The notes below the pieces were generated by a model. The model did not search any database. It worked only from the letters and a program-made list of their open reading frames with translations, and was not told the origin of the DNA. DNA of 64,000 nucleotides, taken from the NCBI RefSeq assembly GCF_003367505.1, contig NZ_PXXX01000010.1:62001-126000 (forward strand). The letters are read 5' to 3'. The translations under genes were made by a program, and so were the position numbers. This document shows, one piece after another, positions 1 through 9,617 of the stretch. Each line of letters starts with the position of its first letter. Position 1 is the first letter of the stretch. This DNA is from Lysinibacillus capsici. GTDB lineage: Bacteria; Bacillota; Bacilli; Bacillales_A; Planococcaceae.

Positions 1-945
1 TGCCATTGTTGTCACGACAGTACTATATTCGATTCCATGTGCAGCATCTAATGCACATTTACAGCATGCCATCCATGTAGGACCTGAGAAATAATCACTA
101 CTTGCCACGAAATCAAATACTGCTCGCTTCTGTTCAACAGGATAATCTGTTTCTAAGATATATGGTGTCAATGCTTGAATTAATAAGCTTGTACCTGCAT
201 TATTACGGTTATGACATTCGTCACCCATGTGGAGCGCTTGTGCAAGCATCAATCGTAGATCGATGCCGTCTTTATTTAATTTCATTGCATCACGTAAAAT
301 TGGCCCTAACACATCACGCATCCATATTAATCGCTCGACAACGCTGTCATCGTTGGCACCCATACGTAAGATTTTTGCCATTTGCTCACTTAAATTTGTA
401 TAGGCGATATTGCCATACGTTTTATTTTCAACGATGTGCATAAACATCGAAGCAGATGTTACCCCAGCCATTGAACCAACTGCATTATGCTCATGGCAAG
501 GTGAGAATGTAATATCTCCAGAAGCCGCTACCTTTGCTGCTTCTTCCAAATCTTTCGCTAATCCTTCGAATACAAGAGCACCCATCACAGCGCCCTTCAT
601 TGGGCCATTCATATCTTCCCAAGTAATGGGTGGTCCTGCGTGTAAAATTGTTTTTTTCGTCATGCCAGGTACAACATTGATGGCTTGATCGAAACCAATC
701 AACACGGGTTGAGAGTTCACAATTTTTTCCACTGCAAGACGATTTGCTGCTTCGATTTTTTCAGCAAGTTCTGCTTTATCGATTTTGTTTAGTGCTGCAA
801 TAATTTCTGGCTTACCTCCACCCGGTGGTGACCACTCTAGGTGTGTAGCACTTGCATTTTGTGCTAATATATCATCCTTAAAAAGTTCAATACCTACGTT
901 AATTACGTTAATTTTACTTGTGAAAAGTTCATTGATCTTACTCAT
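1..945 (-). CDS. DUF1116 protein (YahG/AllG-like), cut by window edge
   Basis: The reading frame is open from the ATG at 945 to the left edge, giving the first 315 residues; relatives run to about 470, so the C-terminus lies outside. It begins MSKINELFTS and holds the segments CHEHNAVGSM and HMGDECHNRN typical of DUF1116. Its start overlaps the fdrA stop by 8 bases, so translation is probably coupled. DUF1116 proteins are encoded with FdrA and DUF2877 proteins; in E. coli this trio (AllF, AllG, AllH) has been reported to form oxamate carbamoyltransferase, acting late in allantoin fermentation. That reaction is an inference here; a paralogous carbamoyl transfer is equally possible. Confidence 0.85.
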   Translation of the reverse strand, partial: MSKINELFTSKINVINVGIELFKDDILAQNASATHLEWSPPGGGKPEIIAALNKIDKAELAEKIEAANRLAVEKIVNSQPVLIGFDQAINVVPGMTKKTILHAGPPITWEDMNGPMKGAVMGALVFEGLAKDLEEAAKVAASGDITFSPCHEHNAVGSMAGVTSASMFMHIVENKTYGNIAYTNLSEQMAKILRMGANDDSVVERLIWMRDVLGPILRDAMKLNKDGIDLRLMLAQALHMGDECHNRNNAGTSLLIQALTPYILETDYPVEQKRAVFDFVASSDYFSGPTWMACCKCALDAAHGIEYSTVVTTMA

Positions 946-2494
946 GATTTTCTCCTTTCAACACCATTTCTCTAGCAAGTAATCCTGCATTTGTACTACT
1001 GCTTGCATGTGTAACACCTGCATCGACTAATTTTTCCACTTGCTCATCTATGTTTGGCGTATCTAAGTCTGTTCCAAGGACATACCCAATGATCTCTAAA
1101 TGTCTACCTTCTTTTTCAGCAAATTTTTTAGCTTCAATGATGGCTGGAAGCATAACACCTACTGGGTCTTCATGAGAGCCAAAGCCTAATACGAAGTCCA
1201 TCACAATGACACCAACTGTCGGATCTTTTGCTTCTTGTAAGAAGCGCTCAATGCGAGAAGATGGATCGATCATTGGATGTGGTTTACCATTTGTAAAATC
1301 ATCATCACCGAAGTCAATGAATGTATGTTCCTGACTCACATTGATATCTTTCAATAAGAAATCAGGATTCTTTTGGATGTTACTGTAAATATTATCTAAT
1401 TTTTCCATAGCTAGATACATAGATTCATCACAAAGCGTACCGCCACAGAATAACCCACGAATGTATTTTTGCTCTGGCGCTAATTTTGCACGAACCTCTT
1501 CAACTAATGGAATGTTAAGCGCACGTTTGTTAATACCTGCTTCATCAATACCTGCTAGTAAGACTGCCTTTAAGGCTGCTTCTTTCGATGTTTTAGCAAA
1601 TTGTCCACCAGCTGCCACTACAGCCTCTTCATTACCACCTATAAAATAAACCACTACCGGTTTGCTGCATTCTTTAATTTGTGCGAGTACTTTTTTCTCA
1701 ACACTTGCTTCAGGTGGCTTCGATACAAGTACAATCACTTTAGTGGCTTCATCGGCTTCTAGTGCTTTCATTCCATCAAGCATCATCATACCGCCCACTT
1801 CTTTACTTAAATCTCTTCCGCCAGTACCGATCAGTTGTGTGATACCACCACCGAAGTCATGAATGCGAACACTTACTTCTTGGCTACCTGTACCAGATGC
1901 CGCTACGATACCGATATTGCCTTTTCTTACAGCGTTTGCAAAGCAAAGTCCTGTATTACCAATAATAGCGGTACCACAGTCTGGTCCCATCATTAATAAG
2001 CCTTTTTCATGTGCTAAAGTTTTTAATTCTACTTCGTCTTCAACGCTCACATTATCACTGAACAGCATCACGTGTAGATCATTTTCAAGTGCTTTGCGTG
2101 CTTCGCGAACAGCAAATGCCCCATTGACAGAAATGACCGCAAAGTTTGCATCAGGAATTCCTTGTGCAGCTGAATCAATCGTTGCATATTTAATATCACT
2201 TTTTGCTTGTGCTTTATCTTTATTTATTAGTAATTCTTCCACTGCTAGGTAAGCGCTTTCTGTTTGATCCGCATTAGCAGTTTTAACAATAATCATTAAG
2301 TCCCCTGCTGTTGCTTCCTCCACTTCTGGCGTCATCAAACCAACGTTACGAATGACTCCTTTGTTCATCTCCGTACCCATACCAATAATTGCTTGCTCGA
2401 CGCCTTCAATTTGATTCGCTTTTGTAGATAGTGACATCAATGACACTGAATCAAAATATGTGTTGCGCTTAATTACGACTTTAATACTCATCAT
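938..2494 (-). CDS. fdrA: FdrA family acyl-CoA synthetase-like protein (AllF/YahF-like)
   Basis: 518 residues, matching the usual 510-555 of FdrA. The fold resembles succinyl-CoA synthetase alpha subunit: GPDCGTAIIGN near residue 173 and ASGTGSQE near 195 belong to the CoA/phosphate-binding half, and FCGGTLCDE near 345 opens the second half. FdrA (AllF) is one subunit of the complex reported as oxamate carbamoyltransferase in E. coli. Two ATGs are adjacent. The first (2494) overlaps the stop of the upstream gene but is only 3 bases from AGGAGG; the second (2491) has better spacing and may be the real start. Third gene of the ankyrin-DUF2877-FdrA-DUF1116 operon. Confidence 0.88.
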   Translation of the reverse strand: MMSIKVVIKRNTYFDSVSLMSLSTKANQIEGVEQAIIGMGTEMNKGVIRNVGLMTPEVEEATAGDLMIIVKTANADQTESAYLAVEELLINKDKAQAKSDIKYATIDSAAQGIPDANFAVISVNGAFAVREARKALENDLHVMLFSDNVSVEDEVELKTLAHEKGLLMMGPDCGTAIIGNTGLCFANAVRKGNIGIVAASGTGSQEVSVRIHDFGGGITQLIGTGGRDLSKEVGGMMMLDGMKALEADEATKVIVLVSKPPEASVEKKVLAQIKECSKPVVVYFIGGNEEAVVAAGGQFAKTSKEAALKAVLLAGIDEAGINKRALNIPLVEEVRAKLAPEQKYIRGLFCGGTLCDESMYLAMEKLDNIYSNIQKNPDFLLKDINVSQEHTFIDFGDDDFTNGKPHPMIDPSSRIERFLQEAKDPTVGVIVMDFVLGFGSHEDPVGVMLPAIIEAKKFAEKEGRHLEIIGYVLGTDLDTPNIDEQVEKLVDAGVTHASSSTNAGLLAREMVLKGENHE

Positions 2495-3369
2495 TATCCT
2501 CCTAATTTTATATTGGCTTCTAAGCCACTTATCAGTCCTAAGGCAATATCTGTTCCTGAGGAGGAGCCAATAGCAAGCACCTTTCTCAGAGCCTCAATGG
2601 ATTCCACTTCTGTGCCATATAAAATGGCGTGTATGAATGAACAGATGGACTCCCTTACTTGTCCATATGCTGCCTTCTTCAATGTTGTAAAGCTAATCTC
2701 ATTGGTCAAAGGCTGAATCACTTTGATGACGCTTTCACACAAAGGTTTATACATAGAACACGGGCTATTTTGTAAGTGAATGATAGCAAATAAGCCTACT
2801 AAAAAATCATCCCCTGATGGTGTTAGCCCTGGCCCCAAGCCTACTAAATCAGCTGCATATGCCTGAAAACGATCCAAACGTTGATTCAATATTTCCTCAT
2901 AAAGTAAAGTTGTACGCTGCTGTAATAATCTCGATGTCTCCGCTTCAAATTCACTGACGGGAGAATCATTACGTTTTATGCCGCCGCCTTTCCCATGTAA
3001 ATCAATGAATTGTTTTACACGGATCATATTCATTTTTAAGCGTGTACAATTTGCTGGATAAATAGGTAGCTGACATTGCCAACGAGAGGCTTTTGGGATC
3101 GCTATTTTTAATTTTTCTTCTATTAATAGTTCATTATGGCGAACCGATACCCTGTCATGTTGCTGAATGCCCAGGTGATCCAATGTATCAAGATCAATGA
3201 CAAGTGTATTGGGTGCCCGATCCATTGCCTTCGTAGCAAGTGTAAAAATTTCATCCTTACCATCACTCCGTATATTTAAGGCATGTTTAAACACGCTATG
3301 AACCGTTCCCGTAAACGTCGCCACTATTTGCTGCAGGAAATAATCATCACCCAATTTGGCATGTATCAT
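2494..3369 (-). CDS. DUF2877 protein (AllH/YahE-like)
   Basis: 291 residues. The C-terminal half has GLGPGLTPSGDDFLVG near residue 180, the signature of DUF2877, and the N-terminus has the GTVHSVF segment also typical of the family. It is the third partner of FdrA and DUF1116 proteins. In E. coli the equivalent AllH (YlbF) belongs to oxamate carbamoyltransferase, and YahE is its paralogue. The gene ends in a one-base stop/start overlap with fdrA and starts 31 bases after the ankyrin gene, so all are probably one transcript. No signal peptide or membrane segment is visible; the protein should be cytoplasmic. Confidence 0.85.
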   Translation of the reverse strand: MIHAKLGDDYFLQQIVATFTGTVHSVFKHALNIRSDGKDEIFTLATKAMDRAPNTLVIDLDTLDHLGIQQHDRVSVRHNELLIEEKLKIAIPKASRWQCQLPIYPANCTRLKMNMIRVKQFIDLHGKGGGIKRNDSPVSEFEAETSRLLQQRTTLLYEEILNQRLDRFQAYAADLVGLGPGLTPSGDDFLVGLFAIIHLQNSPCSMYKPLCESVIKVIQPLTNEISFTTLKKAAYGQVRESICSFIHAILYGTEVESIEALRKVLAIGSSSGTDIALGLISGLEANIKLGG

Positions 3370-3400
3370 ATGTACACCTCTTTATGTCGTAGGAGTACTA

Positions 3401-4015
3401 CTATTTCGCTCCTGCTTCTAGTAGAATTTTTTCAATTTCAGTAAATCCTTTTTCTTTAGCCATTGTTAATGGTGTCACACCATATTGATCCACTAATTGT
3501 GTATCTGCTCCATGTTCTACTAATAGACGAACTATTTCTTGTTGCTTTTCTCCCCCATCATTGAGGAGAATGGCTTCAATCAATGGTGTCCATCCACAAA
3601 TATTTGTATGGTTGACATTGATGTCTGTAGTCGTTACAAGTTCACGAACTACCTCAACAAAGCCCTTCTCACTTGCTGGATGAATCCCTACACCGCCAAA
3701 GCGTGTTAAACGCTCTAAATCTGTGTTTGCTTGTAGCATTATTTTCACAAGCTCTAACTTTCCATTTATACATCCATACAAAAATGGGTTTAAACAAATT
3801 TGATCTTGAAGGTCAATATCTGCCCCTTCCTGAATTAAAAATTTTACTGTTTCTAATTGATCATTCATCGCAGCAAGTAAAATTGCTGTACGTTTGCGCT
3901 TATTTTGAGAATTAATATCCACACCTTGTTGTAAATAACCTTTCAGAGCGTTATTATCACCTGCTTCAGCTGCAGTTAAAAATTCTGAGACCACATTCAT
4001 ATCTACCAATTTCAT
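3401..4015 (-). CDS. Ankyrin repeat protein (YahD-like)
   Basis: 204 residues made almost entirely of ankyrin repeats of about 33 residues, with motifs such as GADIDLQDQ, GWTPLIEAI and GADTQLVDQYGVTPL. Ankyrin stacks bind other proteins; no catalytic residues are expected. E. coli YahD is an ankyrin protein of about the same size and sits in front of DUF2877, FdrA-like and DUF1116 genes in the same order, so this gene is probably a true part of the operon. The annotated ATG lies only one base after GGAGG; a TTG two codons downstream (4009) has 7-base spacing and is a plausible alternative start. Confidence 0.85.
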   Translation of the reverse strand: MKLVDMNVVSEFLTAAEAGDNNALKGYLQQGVDINSQNKRKRTAILLAAMNDQLETVKFLIQEGADIDLQDQICLNPFLYGCINGKLELVKIMLQANTDLERLTRFGGVGIHPASEKGFVEVVRELVTTTDINVNHTNICGWTPLIEAILLNDGGEKQQEIVRLLVEHGADTQLVDQYGVTPLTMAKEKGFTEIEKILLEAGAK

Positions 4016-4223
4016 TCCTCCATTTCTCTGACCTATTGTTCATTTCAACTAAAAAGAAATAAACCGCGAGAATGTTACTACTTTCACATTTCCGTCTTAC
4101 AAGCTTTATTTTATTCTCTTATGCCGTAGATATCATTGTTTAGCAAAACCAAAAAGAATGAAGATCATTTAGGCAATATGTACAATGTTTTGTGATAAGA
4201 TTATGGCGAAGGAGTGAAATCAT

Positions 4224-5942
4224 TTGCTAACAATTAAAGATATATTAGAGATAAAGGCACTTGAAGGAATTAAAATTGTTGCTGGAGAGCAAGGAATTCA
4301 CAATGAAATTGCACTTGTGAATATTATCGAAAATCCCGATGCATTTGATTGGCTGACACCGAATGAATTACTGTTAACGACTGGTTACATCTTCCAAGAT
4401 GACGAAGCCTTACAAAATAAAATTATCCAAGAAATCTCTAAAATCAATTGTGCAGGCCTTGTTATTAAAATGAGACGCTATTTACAAAAGACGCCTCAAA
4501 ACATGATCGATATTGCCAATCAGCATGGATTGCCGTTATTAGAGTTACCTTATAATTACACCCTTTCCAAGGTCATCTCGATTATCAATGAAAAGGCATC
4601 TGGCCGTTATGATCTATTAAATAGAAAATCTTTGGACATGCACAATACGCTATTTAAGGTGGCGCTTGAAGGAGGAGGCATCGAATCTATTTCCTCTAAG
4701 TTAGCTGAAACAATTAATAACCCGATTATTTTTTTAGATAATGACTGGAATTTACTGCATTATACAGATCTTGATACGAATCCTGTGCCCCTTGCCTATG
4801 GCATTAATTTAAAGAAGAATCGTCCAACATTTTCAAAGGATTTTATAAATACCATTCCGAATGATCTCAATGAAATGCAAAAATCCATTACACGAATCTA
4901 TCAATTAGAAGATCTAGCCGTAAAATGTAGAATTCTTCCTGTTGCAGTAGCCAACTATATTTATGGCTATATTGTCATTTGGCAAACTGTACGGGATCTG
5001 AATGAATTTGATTTCATCGTTTTAGAGCAAGCCTCCACGATTGTGGCACTAGAAAGGATAAAACAGAAGGAAATTGAGGGTGTACGTCTAAAGATTAAAC
5101 AAGAGTTTTTTGATGATTTATTGACTGGAAAAATCACTTCGCTTGAAACGCTACAAACACTATGCGATCTCCACGGCTTAAAGATCAACCATAAATATTA
5201 TTGCATCGTCATCTCTATTAGCCATGAAAATTTGCAAAACCAGCATGATTTAATTTCTAGAAAATACGAAACCGATAATATTGCAAAAAAATGTATGAAT
5301 TTAATTTATGAGCACTCTAGCACAATTAATGGGGAAATTACATGCCTTTATCGCAACAATCAAATCATTATATTAGTTGGACAGCAAGACAGCAAACAAG
5401 ATTTCACGATCAATGAAACAAAGCAATACGCAGAAAACATTCTCCAATTATTAGTACAGCAACATACGCAAAGCTCTTTCTTAATGGGGATTGGCAAAGA
5501 ATATAAACATATACGTTTTGTCCATAAAAGCTTTGCAGAGGCACATGAAGCTCTCCGTCTTATGCACCGCTTCGAAGAGCGTGGGGCAGTGGCTCATTAT
5601 GCGGATCACTCCATTTATCATTTTTTAGATTCGAATATTAATGAAGTGCAGCTAAAGGACTTTTTCTTAGAAAGCTTGGGTTCTGTCTTTGAGCATGATC
5701 TATTACATGGGACAAGCTATCTACTTACATTAGAAAATTACTTTATCAATCATATGAATATAAGTGAAACAGCCAAGGAAATGTTTATCCATCGCAATAC
5801 GTTAATTTATCGGATTGAAAAGATTAAAGAAATTTTAAAAACCGATTTAAAAAGCTATGAGGAGCTGTTACAAATCCAGCTAGCCTTAAGAATCTATCGC
5901 TTGCTTGGTAAGTCTTTATACCACGATGAATTTGCAGACTAG
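4224..5942 (+). CDS. PucR family transcriptional regulator
   Basis: 572 residues. Residues 1-125 match the PucR N-terminal domain, about 290-430 resemble the CdaR GGDEF-like domain, and the C-terminus (about 505-565) holds the PucR helix-turn-helix with FIHRNTLIYRIEKI. The start is TTG with AAGGAG nine bases upstream. The family regulates purine, allantoin and related nitrogen catabolism in Bacillus. The gene is divergent from the ankyrin-DUF2877-fdrA operon across a 208-base gap, which makes that operon its likely target. It is longer than the second PucR protein in this window (389 residues). An intrinsic terminator follows at 5954. Confidence 0.88.
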   Translation: MLTIKDILEIKALEGIKIVAGEQGIHNEIALVNIIENPDAFDWLTPNELLLTTGYIFQDDEALQNKIIQEISKINCAGLVIKMRRYLQKTPQNMIDIANQHGLPLLELPYNYTLSKVISIINEKASGRYDLLNRKSLDMHNTLFKVALEGGGIESISSKLAETINNPIIFLDNDWNLLHYTDLDTNPVPLAYGINLKKNRPTFSKDFINTIPNDLNEMQKSITRIYQLEDLAVKCRILPVAVANYIYGYIVIWQTVRDLNEFDFIVLEQASTIVALERIKQKEIEGVRLKIKQEFFDDLLTGKITSLETLQTLCDLHGLKINHKYYCIVISISHENLQNQHDLISRKYETDNIAKKCMNLIYEHSSTINGEITCLYRNNQIIILVGQQDSKQDFTINETKQYAENILQLLVQQHTQSSFLMGIGKEYKHIRFVHKSFAEAHEALRLMHRFEERGAVAHYADHSIYHFLDSNINEVQLKDFFLESLGSVFEHDLLHGTSYLLTLENYFINHMNISETAKEMFIHRNTLIYRIEKIKEILKTDLKSYEELLQIQLALRIYRLLGKSLYHDEFAD

Positions 5943-5953
5943 TATCAAAAGGT

Positions 5954-5974
5954 GGTGATCGCATCACCTTTTTT
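5954..5974 (+). terminator. Intrinsic terminator after PucR gene
   Basis: Stem GGTGAT / ATCACC with a 3-base loop, followed by six T. It lies 11 bases after the stop codon. Confidence 0.8.
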
Positions 5975-5982
5975 GATGACCA

Positions 5983-6019
5983 TTCATTTCATATTCAGTT
6001 CATAAACGCATGCTATAGT
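5983..6019 (+). promoter_or_regulatory. Putative promoter with response-regulator repeats upstream of bmrA
   Basis: TTCA occurs at 5983, 5988, 5994 and 5999, so two pairs repeat with an 11-base period, the layout typical of OmpR/PhoB-type tandem binding sites. Fifteen bases after the last repeat begins, TATAGT at 6014 preceded by TGC forms an extended -10. No good -35 hexamer is visible at 17 bases, as expected of an activated promoter. The OmpR-type regulator of the same operon is the obvious candidate ligand; this is inference. Confidence 0.5.
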
Positions 6020-6073
6020 AAAGCCATAGAAACGAAATACATTGTTTTCAGACAATGAAGGAGGCTTATTTCT

Positions 6074-7831
6074 TTGCAAGAAACATCAAATGATATGTCT
6101 AAACAAAAAGATTGGCGCCGTTTTATACAGTTAGTAAAACGTGCCGAACCACCGATATGGCTACTTGTCATCGCTTTAGTGATGAGTTTAGCAACGACAG
6201 GTGTAGGGTTTATTGTTCCATTATTTACAAAACAATTAGTGGATGGCTTTTCGTTAGAATCGCTTAATTATTGGCAAATTATTGTACTAGGTATTGCCTT
6301 TATCGCACAGGCTATTGCCAGTGGATTATCCATCTATTATTTAAATCGAGTTGGACATCATGTTGTGGCAAAATTACGTGACCAGCTATGGCGAAAGCTG
6401 TTGCATTTACCAATCCCCTATTATGATGAACATGATACAGGCGAAACATTGAGCCGTGTTACGAATGACACAGGGGTTGTGAAAGAGCTTATAACAGAGC
6501 ATTTAGCAAACTGTTTATCTGGCGTTATTTCCATTATAGGTTCTATCATCATTCTTCTATTTTTAGATTGGAAAATGACATTAGTCATGCTGATTGCCGT
6601 ACCACTGGCTATGGTGATCTTAATGTTGTTAGGGCGACGCATGTTTGTGATTTCAAAAGGGATGCAAGATGAAACAGCAAAATTTACGTCTGTATTAAAT
6701 CAAGTTTTACCTGAAACGCGCCTAGTCAAGGCTTCAAATGCTGAGCAAATTGAATATGAGCGTGGAAAAAAGGGCATTACGAATCTCTTTACATTTGGCT
6801 TAAAAGAAGCAAAAATTCATGCACTGATTTCCCCGCTGATTTCATTCGTTCTGATGTCTGTGCTTGTAGCTATTATTGGCTATGGTGGTGTCCGTGTTTC
6901 CTCTGGAGAGCTGACGGCTGGCGATATGGTGGCATTTATTTTATATTTAATCCAAATCATTATGCCAATGACGCAATTAACGATGTTCTTTACCCAGCTC
7001 CAAAAAGCCATGGGTGCTACAGAACGAATTAGTGCATTGCTTGAATACGAGGAAGAACATATTGAAGAAGGCTTAACAGTAGAAAAAATAGATCAACCCA
7101 TTTATCTTAAAAATGTTGATTTTTCTTATGGTGAGGAGCCCATTTTATCCGATATTAACTTCACAATTGAGCCAGGCAAAGTAACAGCCATCGTTGGACC
7201 AAGTGGTGGCGGTAAAACAACTACATTTTCACTGCTAGAACGATATTATCAGCCAACGAACGGCAGTATCACACTAGGAGATACACCAATCGAAACTTTT
7301 TCACTCCACTCTTGGCGCAGTCAAATCGGCTATGTAGCACAGGAAAGTGCCCTGCTCTCAGGTACGATTCGAGAAAACATTTGCTATGGTATAGACCGTG
7401 AAGTGCAAGATGATGAGCTAGAAAAAGTGGCTAAAATGGCCTATGCAGATCAATTTATTAACGAGCTTCCAGATAAGTTCGATACTGAAGTTGGAGAACG
7501 AGGCATCAAGCTTTCAGGAGGACAACGTCAGCGTATCTCTATCGCAAGAGCGCTCTTACGTAATCCGCAAATATTAATGCTGGATGAGGCAACATCAAGC
7601 TTAGATAGTAATTCAGAAATTTATGTACAAAAAGCATTAGACAACTTAATGCAAGGACGCACAACACTAGTCATTGCGCACCGTTTATCGACAGTGGTAG
7701 ATGCCGATCAAATATTATTTATTGAGAAAGGGCATATTACAGGCTGTGGTACACACGAAACACTCTTTGAAACACATGCTATGTATCGTGAGTTTGCCAT
7801 GCAGCAATTACGCATTAAAGACGTAGAATAA
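6074..7831 (+). CDS. bmrA: BmrA-type multidrug ABC transporter
   Basis: 585 residues, a half-transporter that should work as a homodimer. Six membrane helices lie in residues 1-330. The nucleotide-binding domain carries Walker [10 protein letters not shown] near 375, signature LSGGQRQR near 479, Walker [13 protein letters not shown] near 500 and the H-loop IAHRLS near 533. Long stretches read like B. subtilis BmrA (YvcC), for example [18 protein letters not shown] and the C-terminal [12 protein letters not shown]. The start is TTG, nine bases after AAGGAGG. It is followed 14 bases later by a response regulator and sensor kinase, which probably control it. Expected role: export of hydrophobic drugs or dyes. 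Confidence 0.92.
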   Translation: MQETSNDMSKQKDWRRFIQLVKRAEPPIWLLVIALVMSLATTGVGFIVPLFTKQLVDGFSLESLNYWQIIVLGIAFIAQAIASGLSIYYLNRVGHHVVAKLRDQLWRKLLHLPIPYYDEHDTGETLSRVTNDTGVVKELITEHLANCLSGVISIIGSIIILLFLDWKMTLVMLIAVPLAMVILMLLGRRMFVISKGMQDETAKFTSVLNQVLPETRLVKASNAEQIEYERGKKGITNLFTFGLKEAKIHALISPLISFVLMSVLVAIIGYGGVRVSSGELTAGDMVAFILYLIQIIMPMTQLTMFFTQLQKAMGATERISALLEYEEEHIEEGLTVEKIDQPIYLKNVDFSYGEEPILSDINFTIEPGKVTAIVGPSGGGKTTTFSLLERYYQPTNGSITLGDTPIETFSLHSWRSQIGYVAQESALLSGTIRENICYGIDREVQDDELEKVAKMAYADQFINELPDKFDTEVGERGIKLSGGQRQRISIARALLRNPQILMLDEATSSLDSNSEIYVQKALDNLMQGRTTLVIAHRLSTVVDADQILFIEKGHITGCGTHETLFETHAMYREFAMQQLRIKDVE

Positions 7832-7845
7832 AGGGGTTTGTTGAG

Positions 7846-8523
7846 ATGACAAAACTATTAGTCGTGGATGATGATGCACATATTCGCGAATTGGTAAAAG
7901 TGTTTCTGCAAAACGAGGGCTTAGAAGTAATAGAGGCTATCGATGGTGTCGATGCACTGTCTAAATTAGACACTGAGAAAGTCGATATGGTCGTGATGGA
8001 TATTATGATGCCCAACATGGATGGCTGGGCATTATGTGAGGAAATACGTTCATTCAATACAGATCTACCAATCCTTATGCTAACAGCTAAAGGAGAAACC
8101 TCTCAAAAAATCAAGGGCTTTCATTTAGGGACAGATGATTATCTTGTGAAGCCATTCGAGCCTGCCGAGCTAATCGTACGTGTTAAGTCTATTTTAAAAA
8201 GATATCGTATCTCCCTTTCTCAAGTTGTAGAGGCTGGTCATGTCAAATTAAATCGCCATACACATGAAGTGGAAATGAACGGCGAGACGATTCTCCTTCG
8301 TTTGAAGGAGTTCGAGCTATTATTTACACTTGCAAGCTATGTTGGCAAAACCTTTTCCCGTGAACAGTTGATCGAAGAAATCTGGGGCTACGACTATGAG
8401 GGAGATGAACGAACAGTTGATGTCCATATCAAAAGAATACGAGAACGCTTTCCACAGGAGACGAGTGGCTTTGTCATTCGCACCATTCGTGGTCTTGGTT
8501 ACCGCTTGGAACTAGGCACATGA
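7846..8523 (+). CDS. OmpR/PhoB family response regulator
   Basis: 225 residues. The receiver domain has the acidic pocket D8-D10, phosphoacceptor D52 (VVMDIMM), T80 and K102; residues about 125-222 form the winged-helix output domain with WGYDYEGDERTVDVHIKR. The ATG follows bmrA closely, and the stop overlaps the kinase start (ATGA). The output segment is close to HssR-type regulators, which control an efflux pump, but the sensor gene does not look like HssS. Likely regulator of bmrA through the TTCA repeats upstream of the operon. Confidence 0.92.
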   Translation: MTKLLVVDDDAHIRELVKVFLQNEGLEVIEAIDGVDALSKLDTEKVDMVVMDIMMPNMDGWALCEEIRSFNTDLPILMLTAKGETSQKIKGFHLGTDDYLVKPFEPAELIVRVKSILKRYRISLSQVVEAGHVKLNRHTHEVEMNGETILLRLKEFELLFTLASYVGKTFSREQLIEEIWGYDYEGDERTVDVHIKRIRERFPQETSGFVIRTIRGLGYRLELGT

Positions 8524-9593
8524 GAAAACGAAGATTCTTGTTAAGATTAGCGCTGGTCTTTTGCCTGTTTCTGATTGCAAACACCGTTTTCGCTTTTATT
8601 TCCTATCATGTAACTTCATGGCTGTATGGACGGTTAGGAACTGAGCCTCATGGATTTTGGCTACAACTAGCAACAGTGATTGGGGTGTTTGCACTCTTTG
8701 CCTGTTCAGCTGCCATTATCTTTTTAATCGGACTAAATCGACAACGTAACTATTGGGATACGATTGTAGATGCATTAAGCCGCATGGCAAAAGGTGATTT
8801 TGATGTTCAGCTGGATTTGAGAGCAGATGAGGAGGATCAATTTGGGCAATTGATTCATGGTATTAATCATATGGCTGTTGAGTTAGGTGAACTGGAAAGA
8901 ATGCGTCAGGAGTTCATTTCCAATGTCTCCCATGAAATTCAATCACCTTTAACGTCTATTAATGGCTTTGCCAAGGCTTTGAAAAATATTAACCTACCTG
9001 AAGAAAAACGTCAGCATTATTTAGCTATAATTGAATTAGAAAGTAATCGTTTATCAAAAATTAGCGACAATTTGCTCAAGCTAACTTCCTTAGAATCGCA
9101 GCACCATCCATTTGAGCCTATAACTTATCGACTCGATAAACAATTACGCAATGTTGTGCTGGCACTAGAACCGAATTGGTTAGCCAAACAGATTGACTTT
9201 GATCTCGATCTTGATAACCTGAGCATCACTGCAGATGAGGATTTGATGAATCAAGTCTGGATGAATTTGCTGACAAACAGTATTAAGTTTACACCTACCA
9301 ATGGAACCATCTCATTATCTATGAAAAAGCAGTTCGACACGATAACCGTTCAGGTTCAAGATACTGGCATAGGCTTAACCGAAGAACAACAAAAGCATAT
9401 TTTCGAAAGGTTTTATAAGGCCGATCAATCGCGAACTGCTGGAAATGGCGGTAGCGGATTAGGGCTAGCCATTGTCAAAAAAATAATTGAGATGCATCAT
9501 GGAACCATTGCTGTAGAAAGCAAAATAGCAGAATATACAAGATTTTTGATTACTGTCCCCATCGACAGTACGCCAACTCATGCAAACGACTAA
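8520..9593 (+). CDS. Sensor histidine kinase
   Basis: 357 residues. Two membrane helices (about 8-30 and 49-71) are joined by fewer than 20 extracytoplasmic residues, so there is no room for an extracellular sensor domain; the signal is probably felt in the membrane. A HAMP-like linker follows (80-125), then the H-box SNVSHEIQSP with H138, and an HATPase domain with the N-box (LLTNSIKF), DTGIGL and GGSGLGLAIVKK. It overlaps the response regulator by four bases. Probable cognate sensor for the regulator at 7846, perhaps sensing membrane-active drugs. Confidence 0.92.
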   Translation: MRKRRFLLRLALVFCLFLIANTVFAFISYHVTSWLYGRLGTEPHGFWLQLATVIGVFALFACSAAIIFLIGLNRQRNYWDTIVDALSRMAKGDFDVQLDLRADEEDQFGQLIHGINHMAVELGELERMRQEFISNVSHEIQSPLTSINGFAKALKNINLPEEKRQHYLAIIELESNRLSKISDNLLKLTSLESQHHPFEPITYRLDKQLRNVVLALEPNWLAKQIDFDLDLDNLSITADEDLMNQVWMNLLTNSIKFTPTNGTISLSMKKQFDTITVQVQDTGIGLTEEQQKHIFERFYKADQSRTAGNGGSGLGLAIVKKIIEMHHGTIAVESKIAEYTRFLITVPIDSTPTHAND

Positions 9594-9616
9594 CCCCGTC
9601 TGCATGAGTTATTTTT
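9575..9616. terminator. Terminator at the end of the bmrA operon
   Basis: Inverted repeat AACTCATGCA / TGCATGAGTT (10 bp, 9575-9584 with 9601-9610) followed by ATTTTTT. It spans the kinase stop codon and sits between convergent genes, so it may act for both strands. Confidence 0.75.
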
Positions 9617-9617
9617 T

